From the NCBI GenBank assembly GCA_016875255.1, contig VGRU01000086.1, positions 1 through 13,263 of the forward strand: 13,263 nt of DNA, read 5' to 3'. How positions within the stretch are numbered: the stretch's first letter is position 1; the number at the start of each line of letters is the position of its first letter. The position numbers were made by a program, and so were the translations under genes. The notes under the pieces are model-generated. The model was not told where the DNA came from, ran no database searches, and saw only the letters and a program-made list of their open reading frames with translations. The DNA comes from Deltaproteobacteria bacterium (GTDB taxonomy: Bacteria > Desulfobacterota > BSN033 > UBA1163). Positions 6,532-13,096 of the stretch are shown here, in pieces.

Positions 6532-6837
6532 ATGGCAACAAAGAAACTTGATCCGGTTCATCCTGGGGAAATCCTGCAAAAAGAATTTTTGGAGCCGATG
6601 GATCTCAGCCAGAACAGGCTTGCCCTGGCATTAGGAGTCCCCGCAAGGCGAATCAATGAGATTGTTCTGGGAAAACGAGGGATCACCGCTGATACTGCCT
6701 TGAGACTTGCCCGGTATTTCAAGATGTCCCCGCAATTCTGGCTTGGTTTACAGATGGACTACGAACTGGATGTGGCAGAGGACATGCTTGAAGGCAGGCT
6801 CGAAAAAGAAGTCACCCCCATGTTGTCTACAGGATAG
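6532..6837 (+). CDS. higA: HigA-type antitoxin (XRE-family HTH)
   Basis: Binds and neutralises HigB and represses the operon through its helix-turn-helix. It starts with the family signature LDPVHPGEILQKEFLEPM (6-23). The HTH follows at about 25-62: LSQNRLALALGVPARRINEI with KRGITADTALRLARYF. The tail is SPQFWLGLQMDYELDVAED, the usual VapI/HigA ending. The 101-aa length is normal. AGGAG lies about seven bases before the ATG. It is transcribed with higB and probably regulates it through the upstream inverted repeat. It appears intact, so the pair may be functional and help maintain the accessory region. Confidence 0.94.
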   Translation: MATKKLDPVHPGEILQKEFLEPMDLSQNRLALALGVPARRINEIVLGKRGITADTALRLARYFKMSPQFWLGLQMDYELDVAEDMLEGRLEKEVTPMLSTG

Positions 6838-6860
6838 CAAAGATCCCCAGGGGTTAGCCT

Positions 6861-7778
6861 TTGACCGGGACAAAAATATACGGCCGAGACTCTTTTAAGG
6901 AAATACCGCTGGATGTGCAACGGATCCTCCAATCGCTCAAGGCTTACGAATTTGGTTCCAGCAGCGATAAGTTCCGTCAAGCGAGCGATCATCGCCGAAT
7001 TGCACGCCTCATGAAGCAGGCCCCTTGTTCTCCGTTCACCATCATCATAGAAGAGGAATTGCTTGATCCTTCACATTTTTGGGACAAGCGATATGTGAAA
7101 ATTACAACAGAGCAGATCGTGTCGGAGCTTGACGAAATCGTCTTGCGCTATTTTGAGCGTGAGATCAACGCCCGGATGGCGAAATTTCTGGAGCATGACC
7201 GCGATGCGGAAAACCGATACTTCCGAAAGCTTTTAAAGGAATACTATCCACAGGCCAGAAGGATTCTCCGAGATCAGTATAAAGAGTTTTATCCGCGTGC
7301 ATGGAAAAAGAAAATCACCATGGAGAAAATCTCAAAGCCCCGAAAAAAAAGGCACAGAGAGCGTCTTTATGCCATTCCCGAACCCCTGAACTACTGGGAC
7401 AGCCGTAATTCGTACCAGCAGTACTTTGCCGTGCCGGAGTATAAGGTATTGTGGCAAGGAGGGGGAGGAAGCTCCGGCCAGCGGGAGACGCAGAGCAAAT
7501 TCGGATTCGCTTTTGCGCTATTCAACCAGATACAGGCGATTCCCAGCCACATTTTCGTATACGATAAGGATAACATCCTGCGTTATGTCGACACCCTTGA
7601 AAAATTGTGCCTCGCCCCCACTGACATGGGCAGCAATTACCATTTGAATCATAAAGAGATGCAACAGTTATTGCGTGACACATTGCGGGTGGAGCGCGGC
7701 AGTATTATCGAGCCCATTCACGCCATTGAAGTAAGGCCTTTTTTTGAAAATGGAAGCAAGGGTTCCTCGGCTTTGTAA
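6861..7778 (+). CDS. Hypothetical protein, 305 aa
   Basis: I do not recognise this protein. It starts at TTG 6861, since the in-frame stop at 6855-6857 excludes a longer form; AGGGG about seven bases upstream could serve as a Shine-Dalgarno. It is soluble-looking and charged. A helical middle (about 80-150) is rich in Glu/Arg/Lys/Tyr, with the segment YFRKLLKEYYPQARRILRDQ. A basic patch KPRKKRHRERLY covers about 159-170. A glycine run WQGGGGSSGQRE (198-209) precedes KFGFAFALFNQ and a more ordered C-terminal third ending EVRPFFENGSKGSSAL. No signal peptide or membrane segment is evident, and no catalytic signature I can name. It begins 24 bp after higA, so it may be read from the higBA promoter. 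The Ser/Gly-rich end followed by gene-poor DNA hints at possible 3' truncation. Confidence 0.7.
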   Translation: MTGTKIYGRDSFKEIPLDVQRILQSLKAYEFGSSSDKFRQASDHRRIARLMKQAPCSPFTIIIEEELLDPSHFWDKRYVKITTEQIVSELDEIVLRYFEREINARMAKFLEHDRDAENRYFRKLLKEYYPQARRILRDQYKEFYPRAWKKKITMEKISKPRKKRHRERLYAIPEPLNYWDSRNSYQQYFAVPEYKVLWQGGGGSSGQRETQSKFGFAFALFNQIQAIPSHIFVYDKDNILRYVDTLEKLCLAPTDMGSNYHLNHKEMQQLLRDTLRVERGSIIEPIHAIEVRPFFENGSKGSSAL

Positions 7779-8088
7779 AGGCGGAATAGGTCCCCACGGG
7801 AAGGAAGCTATTCTGTCAGGTGGCAGTGCGGAAGTTGGGATAGACGGCGGCGTAGGTGGCTCGGTTTCTGGGAATGGCGACGTCGCCGGTGAACCGGATG
7901 GCGAGTCAGGAGAAGATGGCGGAGTTGGATGGTTGGAACAAGTAATTCCCCTTTGCCCCCAAAGCATGCGAAGAATTCTGGCTGGCATCCAGGAGTAAAA
8001 GTTCCACGATTTTTGGGGGTCACGACCTCCTTGGTGAATCGGTATGCTGCTTCGGATAATCTTCTTGAATTGAGGAGAGATAACCAAG
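7779..8088. other. 310-bp spacer, Gly-rich frame but no convincing gene
   Basis: One + frame (7744-7998) runs open with a Gly/Asp/Glu-rich stretch at 7827-7925 (GGVGGSVSGNGDVAGEPDGE). The opposite strand reads Pro/Ser/Thr-rich. Neither has a recognised domain, and both look like products of GGN-repeat-like composition. GAGGAG at 8072-8077 is the likely ribosome-binding site of the next gene. It could be the relic of a gene lying between the 305-aa protein and the PIN-like gene. Confidence 0.4.
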
Positions 8089-8556
8089 TTGCATTTGAAC
8101 CAACGTCCCCTCAATGCAGTTCCACGGTTTTATCCGCCCGATGTCTTTATCTCATTGGTAACAAAAATCGAGGGACTGATTGGTGCTGGACAATGTTCTG
8201 CCGTTGAGCTTGTGAAGGAAGAAATCGATGCTGTGGGAACTCCCGAATTACGGGTGTGGGCGAAAAAGAATCCAGCTCTTTTTGTGACGCTCGATCCCCT
8301 GGTGCAGACCGAAGCAGCAAATATTGAATCCAAATATCCGGACTTGATGGATCCTAAGAGCCTTCATCAGTCAGCCGATGCTTATGTTATAGCACTTGCC
8401 AAGGTGAAAGGCGGCACAGTTGTGTCGCAGGAAACCTCGGCTTCAGAAAAGAAAAGCGCCAAGAGAACTCACTACATACCCGACGTATGCCGTGATCTCG
8501 GCATCCCATGCATAAACTTGCTGGGGCTGATGCGACGAGAGCACTGGACCTTCTGA
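8089..8556 (+). CDS. DUF4411-like PIN-fold protein, putative toxin
   Basis: Resembles DUF4411 proteins, PIN-fold putative RNase toxins. Matching features are YPPDVFISLVTKIEGLI (15-31), VKEEID (42-47) with the acidic pair E44/E45, SADAYVIALA (95-104) with D97, GGTVVSQET (108-116) and the ending IPDVCRDLGIPCINLLGLMR. The length of 155 is typical. The start is TTG 8089, with GAGGAG 11 bases upstream; an in-frame stop lies at 8071-8073. In relatives I expect a beta strand ending in the first catalytic Asp about 11 residues before YPPD; here that position is Asn4 (LHLNQRPLNA), so the active site may be incomplete. The usual ImmA/IrrE- or HTH-type partner is not next to it. Family assignment is from recalled motifs; activity is doubtful. 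Confidence 0.72.
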   Translation: MHLNQRPLNAVPRFYPPDVFISLVTKIEGLIGAGQCSAVELVKEEIDAVGTPELRVWAKKNPALFVTLDPLVQTEAANIESKYPDLMDPKSLHQSADAYVIALAKVKGGTVVSQETSASEKKSAKRTHYIPDVCRDLGIPCINLLGLMRREHWTF

Positions 8557-8899
8557 GATCCAGGAAACGCTAAAAATAAGAACATGGGGTCTGCCCTCGA
8601 CTTGGAACTAAAATTGAGAGACCAATAAAATAGTTTGTATCTAATTGTTGATGAACCAGAATATAAGAACCGTCCCCAAGATATGCCTTGGGAGCCGGTG
8701 CCAATAGCGCAGCGGTTCTCGGGTTCATTGCGTCTGTCGAAAGTCATTCGTCATAAAAAGTGTCAATTTTCCCCTATGTTCCTCAGGGCTTGCCCTTCAA
8801 ATCAAGAAGGCAAGAAAAAATACCTTGTTACGATTGCCTGACCCACATTTATCTCCCGAGACCTTGGCCATCTGAGAACAGCATTCAACGTATCTAACT
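8557..8899. other. Convergent intergenic region, no gene seen
   Basis: 343 bp between the convergent PIN-like gene and the - strand nuclease gene. Open frames here are short and compositionally unconvincing. CTTGCCCTTC and GAAGGCAAG (about 8789-8813) can form a hairpin with a bulge, but it is followed by A on the + strand and gives no T-tract in either direction that fits a terminator. The text around 8570-8600 resembles dispersed intergenic repeats. Confidence 0.4.
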
Positions 8900-11242
8900 T
8901 CATATTTCTTTTATCATTTTCGCGGGAATATCATTTTTGGCTTTTCCCAAAAGATCCTTGAACTCTTCTTTGGTCAAAGGAGCCTTAATTTCGACATCCT
9001 CGTCAGGAAGTCTGTAAAAACCCAAAGCTTCCATTTGCTCAGGCCAAGAATCAAAATCAAAAGCGTAAACAAACGTCTCCCTTACAATTGAAACTTCGCC
9101 ATCAACCAGGTCCCAGATGCGACTGAGTGGAGCCATATCTTGCTGAAAGCACCTGAAATATTTAGAATGAGAGGAAAGATAGTCATCAAAATCTTCTTGT
9201 GAAAATCCATTCATCCCCACAAGGCTATACCTTATTCTCTTATATTTGCCTTCTAACTCTCCTATTCCCACAGCTATCTCATTCTCGCCTAACACCAAAT
9301 CCAATGAGTAAATATCTCGGATGACTATGTTCTGAATGGTTAGTCCACCAAATAATCTAAAAGGAGTCAAAATGCAGGTGTTAATTTCTAACTCTTTCGT
9401 TTCATCCATCCTAATTCCCGGAAACCAACCACTCAAATAACTTTGCCGTTCTGTTGGATTGTCGAGGACGTTCTTTGCGAGGCTCAATTGCTGGACTCCC
9501 TTCAAAATATCCTCCCAAATATCCCTTAATTCATGCGGATCACACGGATGAACTGAATATTTACATTCAAAAAGATAAAGCTTTTTGCCCTCACAAACTG
9601 CTATATCGATGTCGGTCGATTTATTGCCAAGAGCCACCCTCTTGTTTATGACCACCCTTTTGAACTTACTTTCAAAAATGCTTTTGCAAAGTTGAACAAA
9701 CTTCTCGGCCTGACCAAGCACCCTTATCTTGTTTGACACTTGGATATTGCGATAGATGTTTGCGGAAATAAATATTGTCGGGAGCATTAGGTAAACATTT
9801 TCATTCTTGATTAACGGTTGGTATTGAAGATCGTAATACGCCTTCTGCTTGGTCTCCAAGCAGATCAGTTCAATAAAACCCTTGATCTCTGCGGTTGTCC
9901 TTCCAGATAAGGCCAACATTTCGATAAGGTCTTTTTCCTCCATTGCCTTGACTAATGAATTATAAGAAAATTTCCGTTTCTTTTCGTGAAACACCTTTAA
10001 CGCATGAATGTTAAACATTGAGAAAACGAAAAAGGTCCTGGCAATGTCGAAAAATGCCTTGATGCTAAGGACATTTGGGATTAAGTATTTCTCCTCGAAC
10101 TCATCCTGAGTCACCAAATATTCGTTCCTCAGGGTTTGAAAGTACCTTCCTTCTTCATAAAGCAGAGGTTCCTGAACAAAAGGTTTCCAAAATTGTTCGG
10201 CCAGAGGGAATTTAGTAATAAGCCTTGGGTAGGGGTAATCTTTCCATTGCATGAAAAAATCTGGATGATCAGCTATTAGGGAAGATGTAACGGTATCAAT
10301 GCTGATGGTGGGAAAATTGCTACGTTCCCTGAATAATATATCCGAGCGCTGCCGGTTCATGTCCTCCCGTATGTAACCAAGGCGAAGAAAATACTCGAAA
10401 TCTTTGTCAGGAGGAAGAACCTTAAAGATAACCTTCTTATTGACCCTTTGAGCTTCGATTTCATATCCAAAGAAGGATATATCTTCAGCCAATTCATGCA
10501 ACGATTGGAGTATAGATGCTCCACAAATTGCTTGTTTCAATTCTTCGGAGCGAATGCCCTCATAAATAGGGACTTGAAGTTCTATGGGCCTAATAGGAAG
10601 TAATTCATTACCTCTTCCTATCAACAGGGATATTATTGAAGCCAGTTCTTCCGGTGTGTTCGAAGTCTCTAAAATCACCCTTACCTCTTTGGGAAGGGAA
10701 TCAACACTTAAGTTGAAAAACTTGCATAAGAATTTCATCTCCACTGTCCCAAGGGCCGATTTCAACAACGAGATAGAGCGCTTTCTCAGTATTTTATCTA
10801 AGCTCCTTAATTCTTTTTCTACTGATTTATTTAAAATCACAAAATTCCTGTATGTTTTTAACCGGTTGTGAAATGTCCGCAATTCAGCGATATTACAACT
10901 TTCTAACTCGTTCGAAATATCTTCGATCATGTTCATGAGTTTTTGTGATTCAGTCGAATGACTCGGCAGTAGAAGACCTCTTGCTTCCAAGTCCTTCAAA
11001 AAAGTCTGATCCTCGAATAAAACGGCAAGTAATAATCCGGTCCGTAGTTTCCCGAAATGAGCGTTCTTTTTATAATTTATTAGAAGCTCGGAAAAGGCAG
11101 AGCGCAACTTCTTTGTCCCTCTCTGAGAGCGAATGTCTTCGGGTACATTTTTTATGAAATTAAAAAGAGGAATGGTGGCCTGCGAGGCCAGATGTCTGAT
11201 TAGTGAATCAAGGTTCTTTGAAAGTGGTGAGAGGTTTGACAT
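8900..11242 (-). CDS. Large protein with PD-(D/E)xK nuclease-like domain, 780 aa
   Basis: I recognise no named family, but residues about 510-590 fit the restriction-endonuclease-like (PD-(D/E)xK) fold. A helix carries E513 (GQAEKFVQLCKSIFES). A strand-turn follows with KRVVINKRVALGN. Then comes STDIDIAV with D544/D546, a beta hairpin, and LYLFECKYS with E559 and K561 (the E-x-K half of the site), then KGVQQL with Q584/Q585. The D-x12/14-E-x-K spacing is normal for this superfamily. The N-terminal ~500 residues are mostly helical and charged (for example 100-165), with no membrane segment, no Walker motif and no HTH I can name. The C-terminal ~190 residues are of unknown fold. The DNA is visibly more AT-rich than the ilv genes, suggesting acquisition. 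No clear Shine-Dalgarno precedes the ATG. It is the last gene of a - strand series. Role in nucleic-acid cleavage or defence is inferred. Confidence 0.85.
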   Translation of the reverse strand: MSNLSPLSKNLDSLIRHLASQATIPLFNFIKNVPEDIRSQRGTKKLRSAFSELLINYKKNAHFGKLRTGLLLAVLFEDQTFLKDLEARGLLLPSHSTESQKLMNMIEDISNELESCNIAELRTFHNRLKTYRNFVILNKSVEKELRSLDKILRKRSISLLKSALGTVEMKFLCKFFNLSVDSLPKEVRVILETSNTPEELASIISLLIGRGNELLPIRPIELQVPIYEGIRSEELKQAICGASILQSLHELAEDISFFGYEIEAQRVNKKVIFKVLPPDKDFEYFLRLGYIREDMNRQRSDILFRERSNFPTISIDTVTSSLIADHPDFFMQWKDYPYPRLITKFPLAEQFWKPFVQEPLLYEEGRYFQTLRNEYLVTQDEFEEKYLIPNVLSIKAFFDIARTFFVFSMFNIHALKVFHEKKRKFSYNSLVKAMEEKDLIEMLALSGRTTAEIKGFIELICLETKQKAYYDLQYQPLIKNENVYLMLPTIFISANIYRNIQVSNKIRVLGQAEKFVQLCKSIFESKFKRVVINKRVALGNKSTDIDIAVCEGKKLYLFECKYSVHPCDPHELRDIWEDILKGVQQLSLAKNVLDNPTERQSYLSGWFPGIRMDETKELEINTCILTPFRLFGGLTIQNIVIRDIYSLDLVLGENEIAVGIGELEGKYKRIRYSLVGMNGFSQEDFDDYLSSHSKYFRCFQQDMAPLSRIWDLVDGEVSIVRETFVYAFDFDSWPEQMEALGFYRLPDEDVEIKAPLTKEEFKDLLGKAKNDIPAKMIKEI

Positions 11243-11358
11243 AAGGTACCCGATTTATAGCTTCAAATTCCATGCTTTTCCGACCCGATGGTTTCGGGTG
11301 CAAGCCATTGCATAAGACTCAACCGTACCCCTGTGGTTAGCCCTTTGTATATGGTAAT

Positions 11359-11943
11359 TCAGACAGCGCCAGGGATCTGATTCGAGATGACCCTCGCTAT
11401 TAGATCTTTGGCTTCCTGATAAGCGCCTCTTGCCATGGGATGCCTGTCTATGAAATTTGGAGCATCGATGTAAGTGAACTTGGCAGATTTCTTCTCATTC
11501 CTTTCTACCTGTAAAGCCACCTTGACCTTCTCCCTAAACCACCATGTCATTCGAATACGTCCGTTTATCCTTGCAGCAAAGTGAGGATCATGGGTTATGA
11601 ATGCCTTTGGATAGTAATTCGGTGGTAAGGTCATGCAGTAGACAGAGAAGGCGTTGTCAGGACCCCCAAAGAGTTCGTTCGCGTACGTGAAGCGAACCAA
11701 GCTACCCTTGATTGTGCCCTGCTGTCGGTACTCGTGAATCTTGATGTCGTCTTCGTCAACATCGAAAACCATTAGAGTGCCATCTAATAATGCAACTGCC
11801 TTGACGCGCTCTTTGATGTTTACTCGATCAAAGTGATCCGAGATAAATGGCACCCTGGAGAATGTGACTATATGAGCTGTCTCCACAATTTTGTCTTCAC
11901 GGACCTCCAGAATGGAGGCAAGTACAGACGCGGCCTTACCCAT
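11359..11943 (-). CDS. Hypothetical protein, 194 aa
   Basis: Not recognised. The predicted protein is soluble and alpha/beta. A short N-terminal helix is followed by alternating hydrophobic strands (AVALLDGTLMVFDVDEDDIK at about 49-68), then an aromatic-rich centre (VYCMTLPPNYYPKAFITHDP) and basic segments (INGRIRMTWWFREKVKVALQ). The C-terminal helix has YQEAKDLIARVI. No catalytic motif is obvious; HDPH in the centre could bind metal but nothing supports it. The start at 11943 is chosen because AGGAGG (11952-11957) lies eight bases before it; the ATG two codons earlier (11949) is only two bases from that site. It lies between the HEPN-like gene and the 780-aa nuclease-like gene, all on the - strand, with gaps of 222 and 116 bp, so co-transcription is possible but not tight. 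Confidence 0.75.
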   Translation of the reverse strand: MGKAASVLASILEVREDKIVETAHIVTFSRVPFISDHFDRVNIKERVKAVALLDGTLMVFDVDEDDIKIHEYRQQGTIKGSLVRFTYANELFGGPDNAFSVYCMTLPPNYYPKAFITHDPHFAARINGRIRMTWWFREKVKVALQVERNEKKSAKFTYIDAPNFIDRHPMARGAYQEAKDLIARVISNQIPGAV

Positions 11944-11951
11944 ATGCATCT

Positions 11952-11957
11952 CCTCCT
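11952..11957 (-). promoter_or_regulatory. Ribosome-binding site deciding the start of the 194-aa gene
   Basis: A perfect AGGAGG on the - strand lies eight bases from the ATG ending at 11943 and two bases from the ATG ending at 11949. The spacing favours 11943. Confidence 0.6.
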
Positions 11958-11989
11958 TTTTCTCGATAAAAGCTTCTCGATATCAAGAA

Positions 11990-12165
11990 CTCATAATTCC
12001 CGATCTATGGCCACCGAAAAAAGCCTTTTTATTTCTCTTGCGGTGACGGCCCGGCTCACTGCGAGCCCGCTTCTTGTCGAGCCAGTGGAGCGGCTCGTTG
12101 AACACCTTTTCTTAATCATGCTGGGTGTGAATCGCCCCTTGTCCCCTTCTCCACAGAGCGCAGGC
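11990..12165. repeat. Intergenic stretch with dispersed-repeat-like hairpins
   Basis: CGAGCC (12078-12083) pairs with GGCTCG (12092-12097) over an 8-base loop, next to a further GCGAGCC at 12061-12067. The frame across it reads VEPVERLVEH, repeat-like text. AAAAAGCCTTTTT near 12017-12030 is a small near-palindrome that might act as a weak terminator region for the - strand HEPN-like gene. No gene is seen. Confidence 0.4.
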
Positions 12166-12825
12166 TCATTTCTGTTTTTGAATGGCAAGATCGACGATTT
12201 CATCTGGCTGAATTGGGGCGTCATTTACGCCCAGCCATTCAAATAGCATTCTTGCACAATCCTGTTTTATTAGAACGAATATTCGGTGCATGCCCTCGTA
12301 AGAAACGTGAAGTGGCTGATCGACAATGAACATGTCGCCCAATTTCTTCAACTCTTTGTGCTTTTCGGAATGTATAATTCCCTTTGAATGAAGAATAACG
12401 TTTCTCAAGATTCGAAGGTCGCCCATTATATCTGACCGGATTTCCTGTAATTCAACCCCCCTCGAAGTTGCCAGTCGTGGCCTAATTTCATCTTCCCAAT
12501 ATGTGAACAAAAATACCAAGATTGCTTGTGAGTGTTGCTGTTCGTTAGAACCACCTTTAGAATTGGCAGCGATGTAGTCAGTTGCCCGGATTATACGGTT
12601 GTGGATTACGTCTGGTTGTGTGGGATCCTCGTAGCTTGCGTAAACGACGATGCGTTGTCCCTTATTATCTACATGAGAATTTACAGGTCGATTGATGCGG
12701 TGAACTTGACGTTCGATACGCGTGTGATGTCCTGCAAATCCAGCCAGCGCATCCATGTAGACGCCAACTTGCCGGTTCACAAAGTCTATGTATTCACGGA
12801 TCACATCGTCAAAGGCTTCACTCAC
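12166..12825 (-). CDS. HEPN-like protein, putative RNase, 219 aa
   Basis: The C-terminal half carries an R-N-x3-H motif, RNVILH (R141, N142, H146), inside a helix (DIMGDLRILRNVILHSKGI). This is the RNase signature of HEPN-superfamily proteins. A preceding helix, AILVFLFTYWEDEIRPRLA (101-119), fits the four-helix HEPN bundle. The N-terminal part (1-60) is helical (EAFDDVIREYIDFVNRQVGV), then comes a polar linker. The start is taken as GTG 12825, because AAGGAAGGAG lies directly upstream at good spacing and the protein then begins MSEAFDDVIREYIDF. An ATG at 12867 would add 14 residues with no such site. HEPN proteins are common toxin and abortive-infection effectors, usually with an MNT or other antitoxin; no MNT motif is seen next door. 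It leads the - strand cassette with the 194-aa and 780-aa genes. The HEPN call is motif-based and moderate. Confidence 0.75.
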   Translation of the reverse strand: MSEAFDDVIREYIDFVNRQVGVYMDALAGFAGHHTRIERQVHRINRPVNSHVDNKGQRIVVYASYEDPTQPDVIHNRIIRATDYIAANSKGGSNEQQHSQAILVFLFTYWEDEIRPRLATSRGVELQEIRSDIMGDLRILRNVILHSKGIIHSEKHKELKKLGDMFIVDQPLHVSYEGMHRIFVLIKQDCARMLFEWLGVNDAPIQPDEIVDLAIQKQK

Positions 12826-12966
12826 GGTACTCCTTCCTTTGGCTGGACTGATCAAGGCATCCTGCAATCTTCTCGGTTAAATTCATGGCCCAACCAGGAT
12901 ATCAGCGTCAGCTCTCAACAAGAGATCGAGCGCAGCGTTTATGGCTCTTTCCATTCGTCTTTTCAT
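12818..12966 (-). pseudogene. Two tiny overlapping ORFs upstream of the HEPN-like gene (possible gene remnant)
   Basis: On the - strand, a 27-codon ORF (12966 to 12883, MKRRMERAINAALDLLLRAD then ADILVGP) ends in TGA within an ATGA overlap. A 22-codon ORF begins there (12886 to 12818, MNLTEKIARCLDQ...) and overlaps the GTG start of the HEPN-like gene by eight bases. The peptide ERAINAALDLLLRADADIL resembles the N terminus of hypothetical proteins I vaguely recall near nuclease genes, so the pair could be one short gene split by a frameshift. Alternatively it is a translationally coupled leader. Evidence is limited to the overlaps and peptide look. Confidence 0.35.
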
Positions 12967-13096
12967 GTCATGAATAACGTCAATTTATAAGTCGCTGCTA
13001 TGTTTTTCTTAAGACCAGACCTTTCGGTCTCTTTGAAGGCTCGCATCCACCTATTGTAAATTGCCATTATAAGAATGACCGTCTTTTAGCCGTCTG

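Noticed and set aside
7668..8114. 148-codon Pro/Ser-rich - strand frame
   Set aside because: Overlaps the 3' end of the 305-aa gene and the 5' end of the PIN-like gene on the other strand; low-complexity composition and no domain.
8472..8747. 91-codon - strand frame in the convergent gap
   Set aside because: Antisense to the end of the PIN-like gene and made of repeat-like text; no homologous motif.
8785..8820. Hairpin as a terminator for the 780-aa gene
   Set aside because: The stem has a bulge and on the - strand the T-run precedes rather than follows it.
11833..12246. 137-codon + frame
   Set aside because: Runs antisense through the start of the 194-aa gene, repeat text and the end of the HEPN-like gene; composition is not protein-like.
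12532..12990. 152-codon + frame antisense to the HEPN-like gene
   Set aside because: A shadow of the - strand gene, whose start, ribosome-binding site and RNxxxH motif are better supported.
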